From Marinilabilia salmonicolor (lineage in GTDB: Bacteria > Bacteroidota > Bacteroidia > Bacteroidales > Marinilabiliaceae): a DNA stretch of 64,000 bases. The translations under genes were made by a program, and so were the position numbers. Location of the stretch: assembly GCF_003003035.1 (NCBI RefSeq), contig NZ_PVTS01000014.1, forward strand, positions 88,475-152,474. Reading direction: 5' to 3'. The stretch's first letter is position 1; each line of letters opens with the position of its first letter. Under the pieces are notes generated by a model. That model was given only the letters and a program-made list of their open reading frames with translations, made no database searches and was not told the DNA's origin. Shown here one piece after another: positions 24,201 through 33,071 of the stretch.

Positions 24201-24421
24201 CCATCTGAAGGCGCCTCCAGTGAGTAGTTGCCATCAATATCGGTAATTGTACCTCTGGTGGTTCCTTCTACAATGATATTCACTCCTGGCAGTGGTTGCC
24301 CGGTGTTGTCATTAACAGTTCCGCTTATACTGACATTTTGTGCCAGTATGCTGATACTAAAACATAAAAAGAAGATAACAAAAGTTAGTGCTTCCTTCTT
24401 CAAATACTTCATTTTCTTCAT
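21287..24421 (-). CDS. SusC-family TonB-dependent outer-membrane porin
   Basis: 1044 residues with signal peptide (ending SILAQ). N-terminal carboxypeptidase-regulatory-like domain (about 30-105, SISGTVNDNTGQPLPGVNI), TonB-box-like VVVVGYGTQ (about 110-118), plug domain (about 120-230, including LFVVDGMPVG, ASSAAIYGSRAANGVLLITT), then the 22-stranded barrel ending in aromatic-rich strands (FLFGIKATF). It imports oligosaccharides with the SusD partner downstream. It is transcribed away from the second regulator; a minus-strand TACTTTTG -7 box is seen at 24572-24579. Confidence 0.95.
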   Translation of the reverse strand: MKKMKYLKKEALTFVIFFLCFSISILAQNVSISGTVNDNTGQPLPGVNIIVEGTTRGTITDIDGNYSLEAPSDGALVFNFIGFSSQTVPINGRTEIDVVLEPTDVSLSEVVVVGYGTQRRENLTGAVTDVRAERMQNKPVSSLTSALQGEAAGVSIVNSGGPGQEPNIRIRGIGSVNLSSSPLFVVDGMPVGSIEGLDPNSIQSVSILKDASSAAIYGSRAANGVLLITTKKGNRGGEITINVDASTGTQEMWKTLDLMNREQYMDFATEYLTNAGSDLPARFSNMNDHVYPGASQTFAETDTDWQDELFRSAPISKVNVDLTGGNDKFRFFTSYGFIDQEGIMVGTDYTRHSTTFNAEFKVNDFLTIGENVTGSYGIRNNEKESGGRTMIKHIVNQIPYIPASVPVGTEGYEHGYRTTSQVDDTDPENPLRIAEQDKNIYKRANIIGNAYAELSFTDWLTFKSVFGMEYTSDQTIIDSPKYKDDYNERVNHELEDNRYKFYSRIYTNQLTFDKSFNQHDINAVAVVEEQITTGSRLIGRGEHETNLLNQLDGTINQSVAGNLNETMLISYTGRINYSFADKYLLSASFRRDGSSKFAPGNKWGDFPGASIGWVLSKETFMQDIDLISNLKFRASYGKVGNNALGAYDWQSTINQNTWAVFNSNAENNPGAYYGKLPNEELEWEITTMQNFGFDLSLLDYSVTFSAEYFKREVDNLLLQKNLPASLGYIDNPWTNVGAMENSGFEFSAGYHKRDGNFQFSVMANLGTINNEVTDLDGKVYDQVAVTGDYGGGTITRTQEGHPVQGFYGYKVDGIFQSQNEIDALNQTALQQYNEGNVTKQVYQNEGTSPGDIKFKDLDGNGVINEEDRTVIGNFLPDFSYGLNFSGSYRNLDFSMQLQGVYGNDIYSGTKVLTQGMMRLFNSDVAVLDAWTPSNTNTDIPRAVNADPNNNARTSDRFIEDGSYMRIKNLTIGYNFSDNVLSGISGNSIKGLKLYVTAQNLLTLTDYYGYDPEIAHRGDNNMMNGADFGQYPQPRTFLFGIKATF

Positions 24422-24571
24422 AAACTTTAGGTTTAAAGAATTAGTAAGACAAAATATTTGATTTGAAGAGTTTTACGATCGATTGTGCTTTGTGAAGAGA
24501 TTTTAAGGGTTTGTAGTTGGTATTATTAAGCAGTCGTCAAAAAGCATCAACAAATCAAAAAAAATATTAAT

Positions 24572-24579
24572 CAAAAGTA
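24572..24579 (-). promoter_or_regulatory. Putative -7 box for the first susC
   Basis: Minus-strand TACTTTTG fits the Bacteroidota TAnnTTTG -7 consensus and is the same octamer as at 29654 ahead of xusA. It would give a leader of about 145 nt before the ATG at 24421. No clear -33 TTTG is seen, as is common for activator-dependent sus-type promoters. Confidence 0.45.
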
Positions 24580-24939
24580 ACCTATACTTTAATTTTCCAT
24601 TTTGGAATTCAGATATGATTATTAAGTATGTGGATATTTTGATTTGGCTGTTTATCTTTGATTGTGTGTCATTTGAGTAAAATAGACGGAGCCGGAAATA
24701 GAGATGTTTATTGGTGGTTTGGGAATGTTGTATTGTTTTTTTTTGTTAACGATTTGTGCCCGTAGCTGAATTCGAAATCATTATGACTGAAATCTATAAT
24801 TTTGAGACCTTATGAAGGATGATTGTGAGCGTGTTGGCTGAAATATCGGGAAAGTCACTCTTGAATGTGGTTGGATAATCTGGTTGATTAAAATGAAAAG
24901 TAAAGATTACATTTAATTTAGGGTTTTATTGATGATTAA

Positions 24940-24959
24940 AACAGAATTAAATACTTTTG
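24940..24959 (+). promoter_or_regulatory. 20-bp box shared with the first regulator promoter
   Basis: Identical in 20 of 20 bases to 15362-15381, located 70 bp ahead of the second regulator start. Flanking bases are also similar between the two promoters, so the promoters were duplicated together with the genes. Confidence 0.55.
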
Positions 24960-25028
24960 AGGTTGTCAATAGCTGTAATGATATTGAGGGAAGTATAAAA
25001 TTTTTATATTAGAGAGAATTTTTTATAG

Positions 25029-28000
25029 ATGAGAAAGAAACAAATGTTTAGAATACTATTAATAATCAATCTGATCTTTCTTTTGCAGGGAGTGGAATTT
25101 ACAGCCATTTCACAAAATAAAGTCTTTTATAATGTTAATGATATCTATGACATCTCTATAAGGGGAGCCAATTCGGTATGTGAAGATGAAAAAGGATTTA
25201 TCTGGGTTTCTTCGAAAGCAGGTGTTTACAGGTTTACGGAGGAAGATAAAAGACAGTATTTGTTACCATATGTAACTCCGGATGTAATTAGTGTGGATTT
25301 GCTCTACAGGAACTCTACACTGTATGCTTATACCAATAACGGTCAGTTTTTTCAATATGATCCTTTATTTGATCGTTTCGATCTGACTTTGGATATGCGA
25401 AGTGTGCTGAATAATAATTATCTGGTAGTTCAGAATACACTCATTGATGAAGACGGCACCTTTTTTATTGCCACCACATTTGGCTTGTATAAGTATTCCG
25501 GAAACAACGAACTCGATCTTCTGAGTGAGTCTGATCAGGAAGAGCATTTTGTAGAGTGGTATGATGAGGATTATTTCTTTCTGGGTCGCCCGGGAAGTCT
25601 GCATATTGTGGAGGCTGAATCAGGAAAAACAGAACTTTTACACACCTTTGAGAATCGTGCATCCATGCAAATGTCAATGCTTTATTTTGATAAAGCTACA
25701 GGCTACTTGTGGATTGGCACCAATTCAGGCGATGTATTTCTATATGATATTCGTTTTGATCGGTTAATGTCTGTTGAAATAAACAATTTTCCTAATCAGC
25801 CGGTTTTGGCTATTGAAGCCAACACAGATAGTACAATGTTGTTGGGTTTCGATGGTCAGGGTGTATGGGAATTGAATAAAAGAGGCACAGAAGTGCTGAA
25901 TGTTTACAGGGAAGATGTGGATGATCAAAACTCGTTGGCAGGTAACGGGGTTTATGACATTTTTCTGGACAGACAGAATAGAGTCTGGATATGCACCTAT
26001 AGCGGGGGAGTATCCTTTTATGAACAGACAGCTCGCACTGTAAAAGAGATAAAGCATCAGATCAATAATTCAAACTCTCTTGTAAACAATGTGGTGAATG
26101 ATGTTTATGAGGATAGTGAAAATAATATATGGTTTGCCACCAATAATGGCATCAGCAAGTGGGATGTAGAAAGAGACAACTGGAGCACCTTTTTTGAGAA
26201 TACCAGTGGAGAGGCAAGGGTATTTCTTTCCCTTTTTGAGGACAATCAGGGACGTATGTGGGCAGGAACCTGGGGGGCAGGTATATTTGTTTTTGATAGA
26301 GAGACGGGAAATGAGCTAATGCAACCCGGAGGCAAATCTGCTCAAAACGGCGATGTGGGAGATTTTATTTTTGATATTGCAGCTGGAAAGAGAGAGGATT
26401 TGTGGATTGGCGGGGTGGTGGAAGACGTTGTTCGTTATGAAAGTGAGACAGGCAGGTATAGGCGTTATGGCTCTCAACCTGTTTATGTGCTTGAGCAGAT
26501 TGATGAAGATCAAATCTTACTCGGTTGTTCTTACGGTTTGGTAATGATGAACACCGAGGAGGGGGGAATAAACGTTTTGCTCAATGGTTATATTATTCAT
26601 GATTTTCTCATAGATAACGGACTTGTATGGTGCGCTACCAGCGGAGGAGGGCTTGTAAGTTACAATCTTGAAAGCGGTGAAGCAGATCAATATACAGTAA
26701 GTGACGGCTTGTCAAGTAATTTTGTGAATAGTATTACCAGAGTAAATGAATATTACTGGCTTGGAACAGAAAGTGGCTTGTGTCGATTTTCAAAAGATAC
26801 TGGGAAAATATCCAGTTTCTCATCTGTCCTGTCTCTTTCAAATGCCTCCTTCAATCAGGATGCAGGAGTTGTTTTATCAAGTGGGGAGCTATTGCTTGGA
26901 ACGAATCAGGGAGGTCTGATGTTTAATCCCGAAAACCTGGGGAATCAGGAAGTCGTTGGAGAGATCTTTATTCAAGACATTATTATTTCAGGAAGAACAA
27001 TCAGAGACAGTGCGGTTTTTGATTTAAAAATACCTGTGGATAGCCTGAATGAAATAGTTCTTGCACACAATAGAAATACACTCACTTTTGAGTTGTTACC
27101 TGTAGGTGTGTCAGATCCTCAAGCCAGGATTTCCTGGAAGCTTGGAGGTATGGATGAAGATTGGAGCATGCCTGCCTCCAATCGGATGTTGACATTTGCC
27201 AATCTGCCTGGAGGTGAATATGAGCTGAAAGTCAGAATGCTTGACAGTTCTTTATCACAGATTATTGATGAACGCAGCCTGACCATTGTCATTGAGCCCC
27301 CATTCTGGAGAGCCTGGTGGTTTTATTCCATGGCAATACTTTTAATTGTAGGTGTGTTCTATTTTTTCTTTCGTTATCACATCAATTTAATTCAACAGAT
27401 ACATTTTCAGGAGAAGATAAGGTTTTTTACCAATACAGCTCATGAATTAAGAACGTCGCTTACATTGATTAGCGGGCCGGTTGAAGCAATTGAGGATGAG
27501 ACAGGTCTTTCCGAGAAAGGACGGTATTTTTTGGCATTGGCCAATGATCAGATAAAGAATCTTCTAAAAGTAGCCACTCAGCTGCTTGACTTTCAGAAGG
27601 TGGACAAAGGGAAAGCGCGGCTGCACCTGAAGATGGTAGATGTGGTGCGGTTTATTGAGCAAAGAGTTTTGATGTTTGAATCTTATGGCAAAAGGAAAAG
27701 CATTTTATTGAATTTTAGCTCTGATCAGAAGGAACTTTTAACCGGTGTTGATGTGGAGATGTTGGAGAAGATTGTTGACAATTTACTGTCCAACGCCATT
27801 AAATATTCTCATGAGGGAGACCAGGTGGACATCCGTATTAGCCAGGTCAGAAAAAACTGGATTCTGAGTGTGGCTGATCATGGAATTGGAATTAGCATGA
27901 AAGGACAAAAGCAGCTTTTCAGGGAATTTTATAGGAGTGAAAATGCGGTTAATTCAGAGGTGGTTGGTTCCGGTATCGGTCTCTTAATGGTCAAGAATTA

Positions 28001-28955
28001 TGTAAAAATGCATGGAGGTAAGATATTTGTGGAAAGCCGTGAAAATGAAGGTTCCGTCTTTAAGGTTAATATTCCTGTTAGAGAATTGGGCCAGGAGGTG
28101 GTGGAAACCTCAAATGAAAAGTCTGTTTTTCATGGAGCTGAGTCATTGTATGATAAAGATCTGGTTGTACCGGGCAATGAGGGAGTGGAAAAAAATGACC
28201 AAATGAATGTTCTGGTTGTTGAAGACAATGAAAAATTAAGAGCTTTTCTTCAGGTTTCACTTGGAGATTATTTTAACGTATTTGAAGCTGCCAACGGAAA
28301 AGAGGGTCTTGACAAAGCATCTGAAAACATCCCTGATTTAATCGTTTCGGATATTATGATGCCTGAAATGGATGGATTTGAGATGTGTAAAATATTAAAG
28401 AGTCAATATGAAACAGCTCATATTCCAATTGTACTACTGACCGCTTTAACAGATAAAGCTGTTGAACTGCAAGGATTGGGGCTGGGGGCAGATGCCTATC
28501 TTACCAAGCCTTTTGATATTAATTTGTTGCTGGGGAGAATTAAAACCATACTCACAAACCGGCGAATAGTGAGGGAGAAGGCTTTGAGGTTACTGGAGAA
28601 CGACCATTCTGCTCCCTTAACTGAAAATGAACTGAATGATTTGTTTGTTAAAAAAGCTTATGAGGTGGTAAACAACAATATTTCAAACTCTTCGTTTGGG
28701 AAGGCTGAATTTGCATCGGAGCTAAATGTTAGTTCTTCATTGTTATACAAAAAAATGAAAGCTCTGACAGATCAATCACCTTCCGATTTTATTAGAACCG
28801 TCAGGTTACATTATTCATGTGAGCTCCTTAAAACTGGTGACTACTCAGTTACCGAAGTTAGTGAGAAGTGCGGCTTTGCCAGCGTTTCCTATTTTAGTAC
28901 AGTGTTTAAGGCTTTTTATAAAAAATCTCCAACTGAGTTTATTGATAATAAATAA
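25029..28955 (+). CDS. Second hybrid two-component regulator, paralogue of 15684-19595
   Basis: 1308 residues, ATG at 25029 followed by a hydrophobic leader (ILLIINLIFLLQG). Same layout as the first copy: propeller sensor, Y_Y_Y domain, membrane segment (WFYSMAILLIVGVFYFFF), kinase with AHELRTSLTL, N box DNLLSNAIKYS, GSGIGLLMV, receiver with VSDIMMPEMDG, and AraC-type C-terminus (SFGKAEFASELNVSSSLLYK). Similarity to the first copy runs over the full length, including the sensor, so the two probably see related ligands. It stands next to the xus-type operon that starts 936 bp downstream on the same strand and is the natural candidate for its activator. Ser replaces the usual Pro in the H box here too. 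Confidence 0.95.
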   Translation: MRKKQMFRILLIINLIFLLQGVEFTAISQNKVFYNVNDIYDISIRGANSVCEDEKGFIWVSSKAGVYRFTEEDKRQYLLPYVTPDVISVDLLYRNSTLYAYTNNGQFFQYDPLFDRFDLTLDMRSVLNNNYLVVQNTLIDEDGTFFIATTFGLYKYSGNNELDLLSESDQEEHFVEWYDEDYFFLGRPGSLHIVEAESGKTELLHTFENRASMQMSMLYFDKATGYLWIGTNSGDVFLYDIRFDRLMSVEINNFPNQPVLAIEANTDSTMLLGFDGQGVWELNKRGTEVLNVYREDVDDQNSLAGNGVYDIFLDRQNRVWICTYSGGVSFYEQTARTVKEIKHQINNSNSLVNNVVNDVYEDSENNIWFATNNGISKWDVERDNWSTFFENTSGEARVFLSLFEDNQGRMWAGTWGAGIFVFDRETGNELMQPGGKSAQNGDVGDFIFDIAAGKREDLWIGGVVEDVVRYESETGRYRRYGSQPVYVLEQIDEDQILLGCSYGLVMMNTEEGGINVLLNGYIIHDFLIDNGLVWCATSGGGLVSYNLESGEADQYTVSDGLSSNFVNSITRVNEYYWLGTESGLCRFSKDTGKISSFSSVLSLSNASFNQDAGVVLSSGELLLGTNQGGLMFNPENLGNQEVVGEIFIQDIIISGRTIRDSAVFDLKIPVDSLNEIVLAHNRNTLTFELLPVGVSDPQARISWKLGGMDEDWSMPASNRMLTFANLPGGEYELKVRMLDSSLSQIIDERSLTIVIEPPFWRAWWFYSMAILLIVGVFYFFFRYHINLIQQIHFQEKIRFFTNTAHELRTSLTLISGPVEAIEDETGLSEKGRYFLALANDQIKNLLKVATQLLDFQKVDKGKARLHLKMVDVVRFIEQRVLMFESYGKRKSILLNFSSDQKELLTGVDVEMLEKIVDNLLSNAIKYSHEGDQVDIRISQVRKNWILSVADHGIGISMKGQKQLFREFYRSENAVNSEVVGSGIGLLMVKNYVKMHGGKIFVESRENEGSVFKVNIPVRELGQEVVETSNEKSVFHGAESLYDKDLVVPGNEGVEKNDQMNVLVVEDNEKLRAFLQVSLGDYFNVFEAANGKEGLDKASENIPDLIVSDIMMPEMDGFEMCKILKSQYETAHIPIVLLTALTDKAVELQGLGLGADAYLTKPFDINLLLGRIKTILTNRRIVREKALRLLENDHSAPLTENELNDLFVKKAYEVVNNNISNSSFGKAEFASELNVSSSLLYKKMKALTDQSPSDFIRTVRLHYSCELLKTGDYSVTEVSEKCGFASVSYFSTVFKAFYKKSPTEFIDNK

Positions 28956-29594
28956 ACAAGTGGTTTTACAATATCATTTGTTTTAGTATCTAAATTTTTT
29001 TATAGCTCCCGGTGATTGCTAAATCATCTTGGCATTGATGTATTGGGCCTATTGGCAAATGAACTGTTTTGTCTGTGGATACCGCGAGTTTATGATTAAA
29101 AAATCCAACTGCGATGTGAGCTTTCAGGCTTTATTAATGCAAGGATTATGTCCCTTTTCTTTAATTAAATCATGAGAATCGGATCTTATGCTTGAGCCTG
29201 AAATAAATTCTTGCCCCGTCCGGATTATCTTATTCATTTCTTCTTTTGTTTGTCTCTTCTCTTAATTCAAAGTAGAAAAAATTGAATGTTGGTGTAAAAA
29301 ATGAGATGCTATTTATCGTTTTGTTTACAATTCTTAAAGGGGTTTTTGTGAAAATTGATCTTCAGCTTTTATTCTTATCTCCTGTTTTTTGGGGCAATTA
29401 TTTCAAATCTCATTTTTAGGTTTTAGATATACTGGATTGTTCTATGATGTGTTAAATGAGGCTGTTGTAGTTCTGGGTGTCTGAAAATTAAAATTGACAA
29501 TCTTGCTGGATGGGCCCCATTTATGGCAAACTGTAATTTCGTTTTTTCTGTTTGGAAGTGTTGTTAATATTTTGATATACAGATTGTAAGGTGT

Positions 29595-29632
29595 TATATC
29601 TTAAATTTAAAATTGTATATCTCAAATTGAAA
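29595..29632 (+). promoter_or_regulatory. Direct repeat, candidate regulator binding site for the xus operon
   Basis: TATATCTTAAATTTAAA (29595-29611) and TATATCTCAAATTGAAA (29616-29632) match at 15 of 17 positions and start 21 bp apart, two helical turns. The second copy ends 21 bp before the -7 box at 29654, overlapping where a -33 element would lie. AraC-type activators such as HTCS proteins bind direct repeats in this position. Assignment to the neighbouring regulator is inference. Confidence 0.6.
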
Positions 29633-29653
29633 CAGGTGGAAACCCGAGTCTCT

Positions 29654-29661
29654 TACTTTTG
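29654..29661 (+). promoter_or_regulatory. Putative -7 box of the xus-type operon
   Basis: TACTTTTG fits TAnnTTTG. It predicts a leader of roughly 220 nt before the ATG at 29892. A poor ATTG at 29626-29629 is the only -33 candidate, inside the direct repeat. Confidence 0.5.
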
Positions 29662-29765
29662 TTGTGAAATGTTTTCAAGTGTTAACACTCTATCTTGTGT
29701 AGTATAGAACAGAACAGATTTATATGAATTGTAAAAAGAAGAAAGTTTAACCTAAAAAATAGACC

Positions 29766-29873
29766 ATGAAAAAACGAAGCAGATCTGATGGAAAACCTAA
29801 GAAACATTTAGTCTGGGAAATGGAAGTGACCAGAGTAAATCAGGTTAAGTTGAAAAATAGAAATTGTAAATGA
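29766..29873 (+). CDS. Possible 35-residue leader peptide ahead of xusA
   Basis: ATG at 29766 opens MKKRSRSDGKPKKHLVWEME and ends at a TGA 18 bp before the xusA ATG. It is very basic. Short reading frames in susC leaders are frequent and may be chance. There is no family match. It could act as a leader or be non-coding. Confidence 0.25.
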   Translation: MKKRSRSDGKPKKHLVWEMEVTRVNQVKLKNRNCK

Positions 29874-29891
29874 TAATAAACCAAAATTACA

Positions 29892-32800
29892 ATGAAAAAA
29901 AGTAATGAAAATGTGTATCGGGCAAACCCTTTGTCACAAAGCCTTTGGAGCTTCAATTTGCGAAGGGTTGTTTTCCTGATGATGTTTTGTCTGAGTCTTG
30001 GAGTATTCTCTCAGAATATGAAGACTGTAAGTGGTGTTGTTCTCGATGCTCAGGGAGAGACTGTTCCCGGAGCTACCGTAGTTGTAAAGGGAAGCACTTC
30101 GTATGGTAGTGTTACGGACATGCAGGGGCGGTTTAGTCTGAATATTCCGCAGGATGCAAATGTGTTGGTTGTATCTTTTGTTGGGATGAAGACGCAGGAG
30201 ATTGATGTTAGTGCACAATCTACTGTTACCGTAAACCTGGAAAGTGATGCAATTGCCCTTGACGATGTTGTCGTAGTTGGTTACGGACAACAGAAAAAAG
30301 CTAGTATTGTGGGCTCTATCACCCAGACAACCGGAGAAGTTCTGGAACGATCCGGTGGAACATCCAGCGTGGGGGCAGCCCTAACGGGTAATCTCCCGGG
30401 TGTGATTACCATGTCAAGTTCAGGTATGCCTGGTGAGGAGGATCCTCAGATATTAATTCGTTCGGCGAGTTCATGGAATAATAGTGAACCGTTAGTCCTA
30501 GTTGATGGAATTGAACGCCCGTTAGGAAGTGTGGATATTAACTCCGTTGAAAATATTTCTGTGTTAAAAGATGCCTCTGCAACAGCAGTTTATGGAGTAA
30601 AAGGGGCTAATGGAGTGATACTGGTAACGACTAAGCGTGGTAAAAAGGGAAAAGCTCTTATCGAAGTCGGTGGAGATGTAACCCTCAAGGTTCCTTCAAA
30701 ATTACCTAATAAGCTGGATTCCTATGGTGCTTTGACCGCCAGAAACAGAGCAGTAGAGCATGAATTGGGAGTGAATCCTGATTCGTGGGATTATATGACA
30801 CCTCCATCTGTTATTGAAAATTATCGTAATCAAACAACTGTTGCTCAAAGAGAGCGCTATCCTAATGTTGACTGGCAGGATGCGATATTTAAGGATTATG
30901 CCATGTCGTACAATGCAAATCTTGGGGTTAGCGGAGGTACCGATTTTGTGAAGTATTATGCAGCAGCTGACTTTGTTCATGAAGGGGATATTTTTAAACT
31001 CTGGGAAAATGGACGTAATTATGAATCAGGATATGGCTATAATCGTTTGAATGTAAGAAGTAATCTTGATTTTCAAATAACCAACAGTACAGTATTTAAA
31101 GTGAATATCGCAGGTTCTAACGGAGAGAAGAAAAGCCCGTGGGACCAGAATACTGATGATGAATGGGCCATTGCACAACGGTGGGCCGGTGCTTACAATA
31201 TTGCTCCAGATGTATTTCTTCCTAAATATTCGGATGGAGCCTGGGGGTTCTATCCCGATATTTCTAATGTGAGCAATTCTGCGTCTAATCTGGCCAACGC
31301 TGGTAAAATGACTACCACTACAACCAGAATCAATACGGATTTTACTCTGGAACAGGAGTTGGATTTTGTTACCGAAGGATTAAATTTCAAAGGGCTTATT
31401 GCCTGGGATAATACCTTTGTTGAAACAGAAAGAGGGGTTAATGATTTGTTCAATGATCCTCGTTTTAAGTGGATTGATCCCGATACAGGTGCTGAGTATT
31501 TCAAGCAGGATTTTGAAGCCAATAATAAATTTGATTACATGCAGCCTGTTTTATGGAATTCTGAAGCTGGAACTGCCAACCTGACTAAGCAGAAAGTATA
31601 TTATCAACTGCAATTAGATTGGGCTCGCAGTTTTGGGAATCATAATGTTACAGGAATGGGTGTTTTCACCAGGGAAGAAAATACAACCGAAGGTTTTGGA
31701 TATATTCCTATTAAACGGGAAGACTGGGCTTTTAGAGCTACCTATGATTATAATTCGAAGTACTTTTTAGAGGTTAACGGTGCTTATAATGGTTCCGATA
31801 TGTTCGGAGTTGAGAATCGGTTTTCCTTTTTTAGTTCAGGCGCCTTGGGCTGGATGATTTCAGAAGAATCTTTCATGCAATCTATCGAGTTTCTTGATAT
31901 GTTGAAATTGAGAGCTTCCTATGGTGAAATTGGAGATGATGGATTTAGTCAGAGTGCTGAAGCCTTAGGGCTTTATAGAACGATATGGGCTTATGGTGGC
32001 GTTACGACCATGGATTTAAATCAGGGAGAAAGCCCTTATACCTGGTATCGTGAGTCAGCTTTAGGGAACCCTGATGTGCAGTGGGAAACAGTTAAGAAAC
32101 TCAATTTTGGAGCCGACTTTGCTGTTTTAAAAGGACTCTTGGCTGGTAGTGTTGATGTCTTTCAGGATAAACGTGAGAATGTTCTGATTTATGGAGAAGA
32201 CCGTTCGGTACCTTCATATTTTGGTGCTAATCCTCCGGCTGCCAACCTTGGAGAGGTTCATGTGAATGGATATGAAGCTGAATTGCGAATCAATAAAGTA
32301 TTGCCTAATAAGCTTCGTTTGTGGTCCAATATAAGCTGGACACATGCTGAAAATGAGGTGATACAAACAGAAGAGCCCGAGCTTCTACCCGATTATCAAA
32401 AGGATACAGGGTATAGCATCGGTCAGAACAGATCTTATATAGATGCAGGCTTTGTAAATACTTATGATGAACTGTATGCTACTACTCCTCATGATACCAA
32501 TGATGAATACAAATTGGTAGGTGATTATAAAATCGTTGATTTTAATGGAGATGGAGTGATTGATAATGAGGATCAGGTTCCTTATGGATATTCCAATTCA
32601 CCGCAAAACACATATAATTTAGCCGCCGGTTTTGAATGGAAGGGATTCAGTGGTTTTGTTCAGTTCTACGGTGTAAATAATGTTACGCGGTATGTTCCGC
32701 TCAATAGTTTCGGAAGTCAGCTGAACAACGTATATGATATTGGCACATGGTGGTCTCAGGATACCCAGGATGCAGATCTTGTTGTACCTCGCTGGCTGTC

Positions 32801-33068
32801 AACTCCCAGCTACCATTCCGGAACTCAGTTCTTGTTCGATGGATCCTATGTCAGACTGAAGAATGCGGAGATAGCTTATACTTTCGATAACCAAGGCTGG
32901 ATTAAGCGAATTGGTTTTCAGTCGTTGAAACTTTTTGTTAACGGAAATAATTTATGGGTATGGTCGGATATGCCTGATGACCGGGAGTCGAATTTTGCCG
33001 GCGCAGGAGGTCAGGGTGCTTATCCAATGATGAGAAGATACAATTTTGGAGTAAAAATAACCTTGTAA
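29892..33068 (+). CDS. xusA: XusA-like SusC-family TonB-dependent porin
   Basis: 1058 residues. The signal sequence lies unusually far in (hydrophobic VVFLMMFCLSLGVFSQ at about 26-41). Carboxypeptidase-regulatory-like domain about 44-120, TonB-box-like DDVVVVGYGQQ (about 122-132), plug about 135-250 (EPLVLVDGIERPLG, ASATAVYGVKGANGVILVTT), then the barrel ending YNFGVKITL. It transports xylo-oligosaccharides across the outer membrane. It is first gene of the run SusC-SusD-SusC-SusD-lipoprotein-GH10, the conserved xus order of Prevotella and Bacteroides; the symbol rests on that synteny. Only 3 bp separate it from xusB. Confidence 0.9.
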   Translation: MKKSNENVYRANPLSQSLWSFNLRRVVFLMMFCLSLGVFSQNMKTVSGVVLDAQGETVPGATVVVKGSTSYGSVTDMQGRFSLNIPQDANVLVVSFVGMKTQEIDVSAQSTVTVNLESDAIALDDVVVVGYGQQKKASIVGSITQTTGEVLERSGGTSSVGAALTGNLPGVITMSSSGMPGEEDPQILIRSASSWNNSEPLVLVDGIERPLGSVDINSVENISVLKDASATAVYGVKGANGVILVTTKRGKKGKALIEVGGDVTLKVPSKLPNKLDSYGALTARNRAVEHELGVNPDSWDYMTPPSVIENYRNQTTVAQRERYPNVDWQDAIFKDYAMSYNANLGVSGGTDFVKYYAAADFVHEGDIFKLWENGRNYESGYGYNRLNVRSNLDFQITNSTVFKVNIAGSNGEKKSPWDQNTDDEWAIAQRWAGAYNIAPDVFLPKYSDGAWGFYPDISNVSNSASNLANAGKMTTTTTRINTDFTLEQELDFVTEGLNFKGLIAWDNTFVETERGVNDLFNDPRFKWIDPDTGAEYFKQDFEANNKFDYMQPVLWNSEAGTANLTKQKVYYQLQLDWARSFGNHNVTGMGVFTREENTTEGFGYIPIKREDWAFRATYDYNSKYFLEVNGAYNGSDMFGVENRFSFFSSGALGWMISEESFMQSIEFLDMLKLRASYGEIGDDGFSQSAEALGLYRTIWAYGGVTTMDLNQGESPYTWYRESALGNPDVQWETVKKLNFGADFAVLKGLLAGSVDVFQDKRENVLIYGEDRSVPSYFGANPPAANLGEVHVNGYEAELRINKVLPNKLRLWSNISWTHAENEVIQTEEPELLPDYQKDTGYSIGQNRSYIDAGFVNTYDELYATTPHDTNDEYKLVGDYKIVDFNGDGVIDNEDQVPYGYSNSPQNTYNLAAGFEWKGFSGFVQFYGVNNVTRYVPLNSFGSQLNNVYDIGTWWSQDTQDADLVVPRWLSTPSYHSGTQFLFDGSYVRLKNAEIAYTFDNQGWIKRIGFQSLKLFVNGNNLWVWSDMPDDRESNFAGAGGQGAYPMMRRYNFGVKITL

Positions 33069-33071
33069 AAT

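Larger units (their letters stand above)
24422..25028. other. Divergent intergenic region (607 bp) between susC and second regulator
   Basis: No gene is seen. It holds a minus-strand -7 match (24572-24579) and the shared regulator box (24940-24959). A minus-strand CATATCTGAATTCCAAA near 24602-24618 partly matches the direct repeat found ahead of the xus operon at 29595 (about 12 of 17 positions), a weak candidate for an activator site. Confidence 0.5.
28956..29891. other. Long regulatory intergenic region (936 bp) ahead of the xus-type operon
   Basis: AT-rich, with no credible protein gene except a 35-codon leader frame at 29766-29873. It contains a 17-bp direct repeat (29595-29632) and a -7 box (29654-29661). 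The first 600 bp (28956-29590) show nothing I can assign. Confidence 0.55.
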
